Below, in pieces: positions 22,674-34,840 of a stretch of 64,000 nucleotides of DNA (its first letter is position 1; every line of letters begins with the position of its first letter). The DNA comes from Polytrichum commune (taxonomy: Eukaryota; Streptophyta; Polytrichopsida; Polytrichales; Polytrichaceae). Location of the stretch: the NCBI GenBank assembly GCA_950295325.1, contig OX485803.1:7690001-7754000 (forward strand), written 5' to 3'. Made by a program: the position numbers and the translations under genes. The notes under the pieces are model-generated. The model saw nothing but the letters and a program-made list of their open reading frames with translations. It was not told where the DNA came from and did not search any database.

Positions 22674-23339
22674 GTAAGTTCAAATAAGCACATGGAATAA
22701 TGGATGTGCATTGCCCTTTGAACTTGTTTAATGGTTAGATAGGCGAACCACCTTAATTTGATAACCACGTTACGATTTTTTTTTCAATGGCTTTACTTTC
22801 ATCATGAGCTATTGCAATTATTCTTCCTTTGTTCAGAGTTTGATAATTGCATGTGGGATTTTCCACAAATTCCATGTACTTGTATGATGTTTGATATGAG
22901 ATTCCATGCAATTCAAATATTGGACATCCCGATGTACTTCTTATGTGAGTTGAAGCCTTGCAATTAGAGAGGATGTCATAAACCTTGTTCATCCTCATTT
23001 GTTAGTGTCCAAAAGTAATCCGTTTTGTTTCAACTAAGGAAGTAACGATTCACCTACAAGATAATTTCTACCTTTCGATAATAAAGATAGATAGATTTAC
23101 ATATTTGACGATATTGACAAATGTTTTTCAAGGGAATTGGGCCTTTAAATCAAAGTATAATATGGATCACTTAATTTTTGAGCTCAACAACATGAAGGGC
23201 AAACCCATTCAACAAGACGTCAAAGTGGTTCATAACGTTGATTTCCTTGAGTATTGTTCCCAAGGATGCCATTCCACGGAAATGGCTGGTAAACCTAACC
23301 AACCGGCCTTGATGCAAGGGGAACATCGTGGACATAACA
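22674..23339. other. TNL 3' flank, further exon uncertain
   Basis: A donor GTAAGT follows 22673. An open plus-strand stretch at 23105-23356 (including KVVHNVDFLEYCSQGCHSTE) could be a later exon or decayed coding, but no clear acceptor or domain identifies it. Nothing else is recognised. Confidence 0.3.
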
Positions 23340-23347
23340 TAATAAGA

Positions 23348-23845
23348 CACGGGTAGATCACTTAGTGCATTTTAAAAACGACATGCGGCATAATATAGAG
23401 AGGATTAAAATCATTTGAAATAAATATTATAAAGGAATTCCAAAAAATGAAGGGGCCATTAAATGTAGACAATCCCATTATAAGTAAGTTAGATGAACAT
23501 AAAACATGGGCCATTATTTTTTTGTAAAATTAATATAGGGGTTGAAGATAAGGATCCTAGAAGGTATGTTTAGTATGGTATGTAAATGGGTTTAGGACTC
23601 ACGGGGATGGATGATAATTGGGATTTCTGTCTGTCCAAAATTACTTAAAAGGAATATAGAGTACAAAAAATTGCAGTGACTGGGACAATATAAGTAATGG
23701 AAGGGTGCAAACAAATGGGTCATTTTTGAAATTTAAGTAATTATAAGGAGGCTTCAATTCAGCCCTTGAAGGTAAATAGCCCCAAAACAAAAAAAAACCC
23801 AGCCGCACGTGGTGCACAAAAATGCCTTAGAGTGATCTACCCGTG
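23348..23845. mobile_element. hAT-like MITE, 498 bp (family H, copy 2)
   Basis: Perfect 15-bp terminal inverted repeats CACGGGTAGATCACT. The direct 8-bp duplication TAATAAGA is at 23340-23347 and 23846-23853. It is inserted at the edge of dispersed repeat R1. No ORF of note. The termini differ from CACGGGGAGGTCACT by two bases. Confidence 0.9.
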
Positions 23846-23852
23846 TAATAAG

Positions 23853-24165
23853 ATATTCATACGACCTCATAATATCATGAGGAGAATGGGTGCAGACACG
23901 ATTTGAATTTGCTAAATATTGCACACGAATTGCGTATTTTCATGCCTTGAAGAAGTGGGTGCAAAGAGAAAAGTGTGTGCTTAAGACCCGCTTACCTTAT
24001 AATGACATAGAGTATAACGAAATATGACCTGAAGAAAGATCTAGTCATAGAGAACGGGCGCATGAAGGTGTAGTAGAGGTGGACGATAATTGCTCAAAAT
24101 GTGCATCCACAAACCCTATCCTTCCACCATGGACAAATTCTGTTGGGATTGACTATGAGGTGTTG
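23853..24165 (+). repeat. Dispersed repeat R1, copy 2 (3' part)
   Basis: Homologous to about 4670-4975, including 'GCTTAAGACCCGCTTACC' and 'AAAGATCTAGTCATAGAGA'. It begins at the MITE insertion site. Confidence 0.75.
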
Positions 24166-24500
24166 ATGCATCTGTCGAATCATGTGCAGATCAAGAGATG
24201 TACTGGCTGATTATGGAGGAATGTATCAGAATGTATGAATGGGGAAAGGGGTTTGACGCAGAAGGACTTTGAGTTTGTAATCGAGAGAAGGTGAGAATTG
24301 TGAGCCATCATGTTCTTTGTCAGTGTTTTCCTGCTCACAAGTTGATGCATCGACCGAGGTTTGCTCTGAAAACTTTGGAATTAGATTGCGCTTCCAGGCT
24401 GGGTTGCACTTCCAAATTTTTTTTTTTTTGGGTCAACCTCCCTTAGGGACATCCGAAAATTGGGGTTGCGGAAGGTTGGCTTTGGCTTGGCTATGGCTAG
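24166..24500. repeat. Diverged single copy of the 17.3-18.4 kb tandem unit
   Basis: Shares GATGCATCGACCGAGGTTTGC-like and GAAAACTTTGGAATTAGATT blocks and the 'GGGACAT' to 'TTGGGGTT' segment with the tandem units. It carries a T15 run near 24418-24432 and other differences. Confidence 0.6.
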
Positions 24501-27500
24501 AAACCTCACCAGCTTCAGATTTGTGTGCACACTGTGATTGTTAATCATCCTTCTTTAAATCAAATCTACTCACCTTCCGGACATTCAAAGGATTTGATTA
24601 CAATTCCTGAATATGGTTTAGCAGGGGAGTACCAGGAGCTCCTTGTGATGTCAGTGAGTACGTATTTGATCAAGTTCTTGGAATTCTCTTTCCTTACGTT
24701 TTTGTGCTCGTCTATTATAACATTAGCTGAGATTAAAAAAAAAAAACTCGTTTTGGCGACCAATCAATGTAGGTCCATCATGTGATTGCATACATAAAAT
24801 GGGAGTAAACATGGTGGCCGGGTTGTCTAGTGATCGGTGTCATAGACGTGATTGCCTTGACATATTAGCAAATATAAGAAAATAAGGTAAGAATAGGGTG
24901 CTTAGAAACCCTTATGTACAAAATAATATCCTCCCAACAAAAATGTGCCGGGGGGGGGGGGAAGGGGGGTTTAGAACTTTAGCAAGGGAGTGTGCACCCC
25001 ATGCAACTAGGTTAAGTCACCATCACCACCTTGTTGAGGATGGTAAGAGCCATGCCAAATAACCTTGAGTAGTGATGGTGGCTAGGCTACGTTACCATCA
25101 CCACATGATACACATAATTGACTCAATGTACTGGAGGTCCAATTCTCAATCCGATTTTTGTTGGTGCTTCATTATAGATTTCCTAATGCAACACAAGCTT
25201 TGTTGTTTAAATCTAATTGGTAGAAGTGGAGAACATGAAAAACAAACCGAAAAAACACCCTCATACAGTCTTGATATGTCTCACTTGAGTGGACTTTCCA
25301 TTTTTTGTTAGTAAAGAAAGAGGAAATGATGCTTGCATTACTTATCCACAACATAGTCATGACAAGGAAAGTGTTCAGCTTGAAACTCAATTTTTGAGTG
25401 ATCGACAACTACATCTATGAGCATCAAGAATCAACCATAATATTTCATGTAGGTGGAATGAAAATGGGAATAAGAGTGCATGAGACTTTCTTAATATTGT
25501 TATTAAGTTGCCTCCCCATGGGTTTCTGGTTCATTTATTCCAATTGAGTTCATATATATGATTTCAGAGTCAAACTAGAAGCAAGACGTAACTTAACTTC
25601 ACATCATGTGAATCATAATGAAAGAAAGATGACTTTGATGTTGCCTCTCGAGTCGATTATGGTGTGCTTCATTTTCGAGTTGGTCTAAATGCCATGTGGA
25701 TCATTCATACATCCCCTCATCGAGTACAATCGACCATGGGTATTTGTCTTGCTCTTTGATTAAGGGTTAATTTGCCATTATTGGAATCCACCAACATACG
25801 ACAGAGAAACCACCTTAGGAATTTGCTGTAGAGGTTTGAACATTGTACAATAGAAATTTCTTCCCTATTCAACAACAATTCCATTAATTTCCTCCGAAAT
25901 GTGAAGTCCAAGTGTGAAGTGACTCCAAACTTAACCAAAGCCGTACGTTACTGATCCACCCATTGGTGAATCCAAGCCCAAAAAGAGAGAGAGGTGTAAG
26001 GTATGTGTGCCTAATACAAAAGAGCGGACACTAGATAGACATGAGTTGAGAAGAGATTAGACTACGTGCTCAAAATTTCTTAACCATTCTAGACGCAATA
26101 ATCAACATAATTGGAGGAACCTATATGGTTATTTAATAAACTCAAAGAGTATCCACTTTTAATGAAAGTAAATGTTGTTGAAATAGTTTTATTCATTTAA
26201 TGAGTTTCTTTGATTGAAGCAATAAATTGAAATCAAGGTGCAAATATAGTCAAGTGCATGAAGGAATATAACATGAAATTTATATTGGTGTATATACCCA
26301 TCATTTCTACACATGATTACATTTTCTTTCTCAAATTGTGTTACACACAAGTTAGGCTAAATATAAGAAATTAAGAATATATCAATGATTCTCTATGTCT
26401 TCCCCCCATGGTAAGTGTCATGCAAGTTTCCTCTCATACAAAGGTGCATTGATGATGACTACAATGACAACTACAACTACAACTAAAATTACTTCATCAA
26501 CTAAGATGCAAAGCATAATAATTGAAGGTGGTCATGATGGTTGTAGTATAGGAGTCAAATACTCTTAGGGAAAATTATACGCCAAAACCAACAAATTGTT
26601 TTCCTCCACTCCATGGTTTGCATCATTACGTGGGTGAGTGCTCCAAGGAAGTGTGAGGAGTTGTAAAAGTTTTGGTTTGTTATCGAGTGTGGCATGAGCA
26701 TGGGGAAGGTTTTCTAATTACTCTTTGACAAACTTTACACAAGAAAGCATAAGTATCTTTACTCCACTCTACGGATCAAACTAACAAGAAGGATGATACT
26801 TGAGCACAAATCCACCTTACAACTTACAACCCAATGTTCAAATCTCCTTCATGGATTGACCTTGTTGTGTAAACGCAAAACAAATTTTGTTCATGGTTCA
26901 AGATGGGCCCGAACCACAATCACAAGCAATTGAGTAATTTACCTACTAGCCAATGTTATCATCTTCAATTGTCATTGACAAACTATACTACAAAATCCAT
27001 AAATCTTTTGTCAACATTCCACGGGATAATATTGCACCAACAAGAGGAATAGTAATTGAGTTCAAATCCACTCTTCCACTACAATTCCACTCATATGTAA
27101 AGACAATAAGATCATGGTTTATGATTGAAGGTGGACTCAAACCACAACCGCTTTAGTAAAGTCCTTAGTTGTGTGGAAACGACGGTCATGCACATCATCA
27201 AGCAAGGAATTAGGGAATACAAGTTATGGTTGAGCAAGTTTTGAGGTGCTGGTGACTTTGATTTTCGTACCATGTTACTCTTAAACAAACTCAACACTCT
27301 CAAGTCCATATATTGTTTATCACTACACTAAATATGATATTTAGTGTGCAATTATATTTAATGTTGTTACCACCCTACCCTACTGTACATTAATTTTCAA
27401 TTCCTTGACAATTAGTGTTACAAGAAATGCTAGAACTCTCATTTTATCATTGTTATTTTTTTCTTTTCCATATCCTTACTAATAGTAAATTCAAACATGT

Positions 27501-28500
27501 AACTTCCACATATCACCATAGTTGCTATTTAGTGTTTGAGTTTGCATTAAATGTTACTTACTTTCATAGGGTTATTGACATTTAGTGTATGCGCTCGTAT
27601 TTAGTGTATCAAACACTAGATATCATATTCAATGTACTTCATGGATTGCACCAACAAGAGGGATGTTAATTGAGATCAATTTCACTCTTCAACTACGGAG
27701 AGAGGGAATGATGACAAACGAGCGTACATCCAACATGGACGCCTTGAAAAAGTTTGTGTTCCGTAGGTTACCATTTCTAGTTGATTTAACACCGAACTTA
27801 GGTTTAAAGACCCCAATTGTCTTCTCCGAGTAATATGGAATGAATCACCCACAAACTTAGAAAATGTGAAGCTTTTATGTTGAATGGATGAGAGGTACGC
27901 CTCTCTCTCAACCAAGTCTACCTCGTATGTAAAGAGAAATTTGATTAAAAATCCTAGTTGGTGGTTGAAGATGGACCAAAATCAGAACTACCAGCACTTG
28001 TGTAAATTAACTTACATAACATTACATAGCTCCTTGGTTGCATTTTCGTGGGACTCAGTACCACATGCGCATATCTCTCCTCCAATTCTAGAATTCTTTG
28101 TTTAAGAGGAGCACTCGGACTGTGTATTGGGAGCTTTTTGACACGCCATCGTAAATTACATGAGGTTTTCTTTTGGAACGGAATGCCTCTTTTCTTCGGA
28201 AGAAGACCATCATGTAGTAGCTGCGTATTATTGATGTAATGTCAACAACGGGCCTACACCCCAACCCAAGTGAGGGTCGAAATACAGGGGCTACTGCACA
28301 ATAAGTAAGTTCATCAAGCAAGTGGTGCCAAGGATTTATTTTTATTTTTATTTTCCCGGGTTGGAAGTGATGTCGAGGTGTGGCGAGCCGTTGATCAAAT
28401 TCGTTTCCGTGAGCGGGCCAAGTCAAAGGTGGAGACCGAGTTGGAGTGGGGAAGAAGAAAGCTGCACTCTCGTCCACCGCCTTGTCAGAAAACTTGAAAG
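24501..28500. other. Intergenic, degenerate repeats only
   Basis: No gene recognised. A G11 run (24950-24960) lies in this stretch. Diverged copies of a 'GCACCAACAAGAGGAATAGT' segment occur near 27030 and 27648 with a weaker one near 26780. Short open frames such as 28088-28504 on the minus strand show no domain. Confidence 0.4.
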
Positions 28501-28524
28501 ACACCAGACGCCGGCCGGCAAAAT

Positions 28525-28805
28525 CTAAACCACGTGTAGATTTCAGCAGCCCTCAACTACCAGGGAGCTGATCACACACGAATGTGCTCTCGTCAAAGAA
28601 ATCTGATTTTTTTTTTTTTTTTTTTTAAATATATATGCACCGGTTTCACATCCTCCAGTTTCCCACTTCAACCGGACTTTTTCACAAAACCGACCGACCG
28701 CCATTACACTAAATACCAGTTCTCCCCGGACATTGCATCAACCGCTCTGTTAGCAGAATCTAGGCCCCGCGTAGATTTCACCAGCCCTCAACTGCCGGGG
28801 AGCGG
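28525..28805. repeat. Local direct repeat in CpG-rich DNA
   Basis: A ~45-bp segment (GTAGATTTCA.CAGCCCTCAA core) occurs at about 28528-28572 and again at 28758-28803. Between them lie a T20 run (28605-28626) and CACCGGTTTCACATCC. Local GC is higher than in the flanks. Confidence 0.6.
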
Positions 28806-28869
28806 ACCTCCTCCGGGTCACCTGTCCAGTCCAGCCCCCTGACTATTCACATGCGATCTCATCCTCTGA

Positions 28870-29110
28870 TCGGGGAGAACCAGCAGTTAGTCACAGACGA
28901 AGCGGAATAACCGGAATAAGTTTGAGGAATAACCGGTTGGAGTTCAAGACTGCGGGAAAATTACCCATCATTTTATGAGGAACTTATAGAATATACCTGA
29001 AGTTAACAATATAGGAAAACCGGAGGATGTCAACATGTAACCGGTTGGGCTTGCAAACACTAAGGACCTCAACCGATTAGTATGCCCAAAAATCTCCCCA
29101 GTCCCTGCTC
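28870..29110 (+). repeat. Third, diverged copy of the MULE terminal repeat
   Basis: Aligns in the same orientation as 5405-5640, with shared blocks AATAACCGGTTGGAGTTCAA-type, GGAAAACCGGAGGATGTCAA and TATGCCCAAAAATCTCCCC. It retains the 24 bp missing from the right MULE end. No second end is seen nearby, so this is a solo TIR or a truncated related element. Confidence 0.7.
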
Positions 29111-29218
29111 CAGTCCAGCCCCGTGAATTTCCACATTCGAACGTAGCATCCTCTCGTCTGGCATCCCGACATGAAACCACTTTGTGGCTGATTCATCTTA
29201 ATTAAAATGACATATTTG

Positions 29219-29260
29219 CATAGACATAGACATAGACATAGACATAGACATAGACATATT
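29219..29260. repeat. Microsatellite (TAGACA)n
   Basis: Six to seven perfect hexamer units CATAGA/TAGACA. No gene overlaps it. Confidence 0.9.
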
Positions 29261-29874
29261 TGCCTAAGTTTATGTAAATGTTTTTACAATCTGCTTCAAC
29301 CAATTTCTTGAAATTAATCAATTATTCGGATTTTTTTTGCCCAACTTGTTATCAACCTACGGTATACTTCTTCTCTATCCATTGTAAAAATTTACCTTCC
29401 CTAGGTTTGTGGTTCATTCGTCTCAATGACTTGGCCTTTAAAAGATGTAAGATCTTTGAAGCTAAATGTAATGTCAAATAGACCAACCCACCCTACAATA
29501 TAAAAAAATTAATTAAAGAGGAAAAAAAAACAACTCCCTCAACCGTCCATTCCAATCCATTCATGTGAAGCCTGCAAGCAATACGAGAGGGAAGTGTTGC
29601 GTGCGACATCCATCCAACATAAAATCCTTCATTCCTTACACGTTTGTGTTTGATTCATCTCAAATGACTTTGCCTTGACAAGTTCAAGATCTTTGAACCT
29701 AATTTTAATGTCAAAATGAACCCTTGTTTTTTTTATGCTTTTATAATGCTTACTAGAAACAATAATTGAGACCCTATCTTTTATCAAATCGTGTTTTCTA
29801 GTGGAATGCCGGTCCCCCCCCCCCCCCTCCCATGTGGTCATGTACTTGAGATTGTTTCTAGATTTATTTGCAGA

Positions 29875-30175
29875 TTGTTGAAAAGGAAGGTGACATGTTG
29901 CAAAAGGAGGGATTGATGTAAGAATCCCAATAATTGATATGGGGATTGACATTTATGGATTGTTGTGATATGCTTATGTGATATGCTCATTGTCGCAACA
30001 AAAAGCCATGGCAAGTGGAACATGTATGTAAAGCTTGATAGTTTTTTGAGATTATGGTGTGATTTGCTTGATGTACTTTGGTGCTTTGAAACGAAATAGC
30101 TACCTAGTGGCGTGAAGTTCGTAACCATATTTCTTCTTCTAGTACTTTGAAAAATCATGTAGCTTCATTGCCCTA
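29875..30175 (-). repeat. Dispersed repeat R2, copy 2
   Basis: Homologous to 18430-18705. The minus-strand frame is open for 106 codons and begins MIFQSTRRRNMVTNF. A C14 run with a GTCC start (29814-29827) lies just upstream. Confidence 0.6.
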
Positions 30176-30462
30176 ACAAGGGGTGGGGGAGGAACTCGGC
30201 ATTTCTAATAAGCAATTTATTTTTCATTATATCATGGTTATTTTCCTTTCAGAAACTTATTCTTCCAATAAATTTTGTCTTCTTGCAAAGAGCCCAACAA
30301 GATGAGTCAATTAAATGTTTTTTTAACATCGTTGGCCTCCACATTACATTAAGTAGCAATGCTAGCAAGTTACCCTTTGATTACCCGTAATATTACCTCA
30401 ACAAGAGGGAAAAACTTGCAAAGCAAGGGTGAATGAATTGAGAATGAATAAACAATACTAGC

Positions 30463-32560
30463 CACGGGGAGGTGACTATTGAAATTTTAGAAACCACGTG
30501 AGATAAAAAATAGGGTCAATTTAATTCATCGAGGGTAAATTTTATAAATTCGTTAGATCTACCATAGCATTGGAAATATGTCCTCTACATGATTATTTGT
30601 AAAATAGGGTGGTGCATAATTCCTCCATTTTAGTAATCAGTAGAAAAAAAATAGGGTATTAGATATTGGATCCCCCCAAATGTGTGTAGTAGGATCAATA
30701 GAATAATTATGGGTTTGACTACTTGGATGAAGAATTGTGTAAATTTTGTCCAAATTTGAATGAAATGCGTTAGTATGGAGGCAAATGTTGTGGATTTTTT
30801 TGGGGGAAGGAATGTTGTGACTTCTCAATGGCCCTTGGCTTGCTTAGGGTTGGGCAAGTACAATGGCATGAAGGTGGTGAAGCGTTCGGGTAGGAAGTCT
30901 TGCGTTGGTGAAGTGTGGCGCATAGGCGGTAGGTAAGACACATTTTTTGGAGTTTTCTTCTTTGCTTCATAACGTTCACACAAGGTGTTTCATGAGCGCC
31001 AAAGATTCAGCTTGCTCCGCTTGCATGCGGTAAGAATTGATTTCAAATTCCAACTCCTTGATTTTTCCTTCCACTGTCTGTTTTTTGACGACGTGCTATT
31101 GATTTCCGACGCCCTCCTAAATGTGAGATGTAGAAAGATGAAGAGTTACAAAACGTGAATGTAAGCGTAGAAAAATGAGATGTTTTTCAGGTTATTCTGT
31201 ACTTGTATCTTGTTCTTTGAGACATCTACCTCAAATGGGATGTTCTGATGTCGCTACCAATAGTTGTAAAAATGTGTACGTTTTGATGAGATGTGTTATT
31301 CGGATTTTGTGTAACATGTGGTTTCGTAGTCAGAGGACAAGGTCCTATAGGAGATTGCAGTGTCATTCCATGAGAGGCCAATTTTGTCATCGAACTAGAA
31401 CTAATGTCGTGGAAACTAGGAGATTACTCAAATGAAAAAAATATTAAGAAAAGTTCATGAGGTTGGAATTGGGTTCTAGAAAGGCCGATATTGGAATCAT
31501 CTCGGAAATGTGAGCCAATTTTTTTCATATGATCATTTTCAACCCTAGAATTATAGATTTCTTTCAAAGATTTCAAACATAAAATTACAAACTCCATTAT
31601 GTAATCATAGTAATGCTAGTAGTGTCCAATATGCCAACATTCTATTGATTATATTTTTGCTACAACAATTTTTTGTAGATGATCGATGATGCGCTACAAC
31701 ATTTGGCAACATCACCGTGGTAGACGTAAAGGATTGCGCTTTGTCTTGCATTCTGCCTTGGAGAAAGACTTGGTGGAGTGGTTGGAGACTTCAAAGGTTA
31801 CCCGCCTCATGCCATCAATTAGTTTTAGTTATTCGTCATCATTGGTGTTAAGCAAATCTCTCCAAAAAATTTTGTCTTATCATGACATTGTAGAGGATAT
31901 TGACATGTATTGGAGGGTGCATAGTTATATCCTAACCCTTCACATTGTAAATATTTGGTACAAAATTGAATGTGTTTGTGAACACAATTGAAGTAAATGT
32001 TTTCAATTTGTGTATTTAACTTTCTTTCATTTGAATGCAATCTTTTGTTTTTGGAGTACATAGTTGTGCAAAAAATCATGTTTTGTGATAATTGATTGTG
32101 TTTCTTATTTTGTTCCATCCGTTTTTACAACTTGTCTATGTTAGCTTGTACATTTTGTTATCTCCATGTTTAGTGGTAACCTTTTAAATAATATCCAAGT
32201 GTTATTGATTGTGTTTTGAACGGCATTTTCAACGGTTTAGCATTGGTAAAACTAATTGAAACCGATTAAATAACAAGATGGATGCTATGGAACGTTTGTT
32301 GCTCACATAGTCAACTTTGCAATGCTATAGTATTCCGTCTACTATTTGGTACTTGTACGATTTATAAAAAAATTATGATGCCAAAAATTAGCCTTTCTAA
32401 ACAATTACAAATAAATATAGGGTGTTAAAAATACGTCAAAGTAGCTTTATATCTACATATAGGGAGGGAAAAAATATTGAGAGGTGCATAAATATCCCCC
32501 CATTAAATACCCCATTATCGCACGTGGTTACAAATTGTAAGGGGGTGTGATCCCCCCGTG
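30463..32560 (+). mobile_element. hAT-like element, 2,098 bp (family H, copy 3)
   Basis: The left end is CACGGGGAGGTGACTATTGA and the right end is ...ATCCCCCCGTG. The direct 8-bp duplication ATACTAGC is at 30455-30462 and 32561-32568. Subterminal blocks (AAACCACGTGAGATAAAAAA and the inner CGCACGTGGTTACAAATTGT) recur inverted in the copy at 50877. A shared open stretch at 31686-31991 (+), MMRYNIWQHHRGRRKGLRF, has a counterpart in that copy, so part of the interior may once have been coding. No hAT transposase domain is recognised. Confidence 0.88.
31686..31991 (+). CDS. Unrecognised ORF shared by two family H elements
   Basis: 101 codons. Its reading MRYNIW..HRGR..GL.F.L...DVVEWL, then LMP.ISF.YSSSLVL, is preserved in the inverted copy at 51503-51745 despite nucleotide differences, with the frame lost earlier there. 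It could be an exon of a decayed element-encoded protein or chance conservation of recent duplicates. No known domain. Confidence 0.3.
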   Translation: MMRYNIWQHHRGRRKGLRFVLHSALEKDLVEWLETSKVTRLMPSISFSYSSSLVLSKSLQKILSYHDIVEDIDMYWRVHSYILTLHIVNIWYKIECVCEHN

Positions 32561-32568
32561 ATACTAGC

Positions 32569-34229
32569 TTCAAAAAGGCATCAAAGACATTTCCAATATG
32601 GGTGTCAGGATACTTTTCCAAAAAATGCAACTACCTTTATGACCTCACCAACTTTCCCGTTCCTTTATAGGTATTTAGATTTGTTTAGATCATAATTTAG
32701 CCTAGATTAGAACCTTTACCACCACTTGGCATTAGTTTTGTCCTAGAAACCAACATAATTAATTCTAAGCATTGAAAGTAACTACTCAAATAAATTAAAA
32801 ATAGCCAAAGTAAAACTCAAAGGTAGTGCTTGCTACCTTTGCTCTTGAAATAACATCAGACTAGCACGCATCAATTTGATGCTCTTTTGAGAAGGTCTTT
32901 CCAAACTTGTTAATTAATGGTATGCATATTCACCACAAAAAAATAATGAAGGATCAAAAAGGAAGTGTATTATAGCGGATCAAAAGATATAATAAAATAA
33001 CTATAAACATCAATAAATTTATGCATGACTATATTTTATTTTACCTTGTTTTAACATACCATAATATTACTGTAACAATTTCATGCTATATTATGAACTT
33101 ATTATAAGTTCTGAGGGTCTTTAAGGATTCATTTATCTCAAATCTTTCCCATTCAAACCTCCTAGCATGATGAATTCATCTAACAATCATACAGGTCTCT
33201 TCAATTACAAGTTCCCAGAAATAGCAAACATACCTTAATACCTTTCATGTCTTGTTAATGAAGATGGTATATATATATATATATATATATATGAGCAAAG
33301 AAAACAACATGGTAATTGAACTCCTAAATCCCCAACGGAACTCGGGTGGTGCACTTAGTTCATATTTTCATGACTACATGTGTGCAACCAACAATTAAAT
33401 GTAGCCTAATTGTTTTGCTTTCAATGTTTATGAAGAGGGCTATACTTGTTTAATTTCTCAAGATGGGTTGTTTTAAGTGACCCACTCTTTATTGGAAATA
33501 TGGCAAAGTCCAATATACCCGGGGGTGGCCTCTTCATGGGAAACTTAAATGACGTGCTTGGGTCACTATGAAATCAAACCCCCTATATACAAGTTTATAA
33601 AGGAAAACATATGTATACGTACTAACAACAAGCTAAAAAGTGGACTCATGTATTTATACTAAGCTTCTCAATTTCATGTGATAAATGCCTCCACTACATA
33701 TACAGGTGTACATCATGACTTAAGTAATCCTTTATTTATATACAAAATCCATTTCCACTTTTCAAAGAGAAAGTCATTGAATGTTTTTCATCCATAACAT
33801 GTAAGTCAATGATTGTACCAAACAAACAAAGATAAGAGCACACACAATAAGTGTGAGTTTTCATGTAGGCCGCTTGCCCACCGCATTCTAGTGTGAATAA
33901 GGACAAACACGCCCAAATGTAGATGCCAACAATATATCCTTTCGATTGGCAGTGGTGAGATTATATTAGGTTTACCTGGAGAGAAACTTGAAGGAAACAC
34001 ACCTGAGTGTCAACCAAGCTTGTATGGAACCCATGGGTTGCAAGATAAGAGCTCGGAGTGGGAGTGGCTTGCGGCTATGTCATGGTGTTGGCTTTTGGCC
34101 GCTTCGAGGTCTGTTACCAAGTGCTCCTATTGACCAAGCAAAACCTTAACGTAACAATGCAGGCACCGGTTGCGCCTCTCCCCAATAATCACCCCCTACA
34201 ATACCCAAGTCTTTCACGCTATATAGTTC
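32569..34229. other. Intergenic, no gene recognised
   Basis: AT-rich. It contains a (TA)n microsatellite at about 33269-33292 and nothing else that I can assign. Confidence 0.5.
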
Positions 34230-34575
34230 TTCATTATGGTACCCCTCACTATTAGCCCACCTTCACTATTTCCACCCCTCACTATTAGCCCACCTTCACT
34301 AATTGGGATATTTAGTGTAGACCAAAACCTTCAAATATTTACTAAGATAAGTGGGTATAACTGAGCTGTCCTCGTAAATGGGCACCTATGTTTGAGTTAC
34401 ATGTGGTGATGTGTGGATCTAAGAACGAACATAAAAAGACATGTGTTTCAAAAAACTTGGAGTATGTGCTCAAAACTTCTTAATTGTTCTTAATAGATCC
34501 ATATGATCATCTAATGGGGAAAACAATCTTCACTTGACAATGAATAAGATATTCATACGAGCTGAGAATATCATA
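34230..34575 (+). repeat. Dispersed repeat R1, copy 3 (5' part)
   Basis: Homologous to about 4360-4690. The opening 'CACTATTAGCCCACCTTCAC' is itself duplicated here, about 30 bp apart. Confidence 0.75.
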
Positions 34576-34840
34576 AGGAAATTGAAATAAACCAAGTTTC
34601 TCCATTGAAGAGATTCTAGAGCAAAAGATGCAGATAGACAGAGGCAAAGACAGAGGGAGTAAAGGAGAGTCCTTACATATATTTAGATTAAGTTATCGCC
34701 ATGACAATCATATCCTACATACCTACAAAACTGAACCTTGTGGACGCTGAGGGAAAAACTCTTTAGGAGCCTCCCAAAAATTATATACTACAATAAATTC
34801 AGAGGCAAGAACTACAGCTCATCCACCAAAGTGCATGAGC

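Noticed and set aside
28088-28504. 138-codon minus-strand frame
   Set aside because: No recognisable motif and no exon partner. Competing plus-strand frames make it unconvincing.
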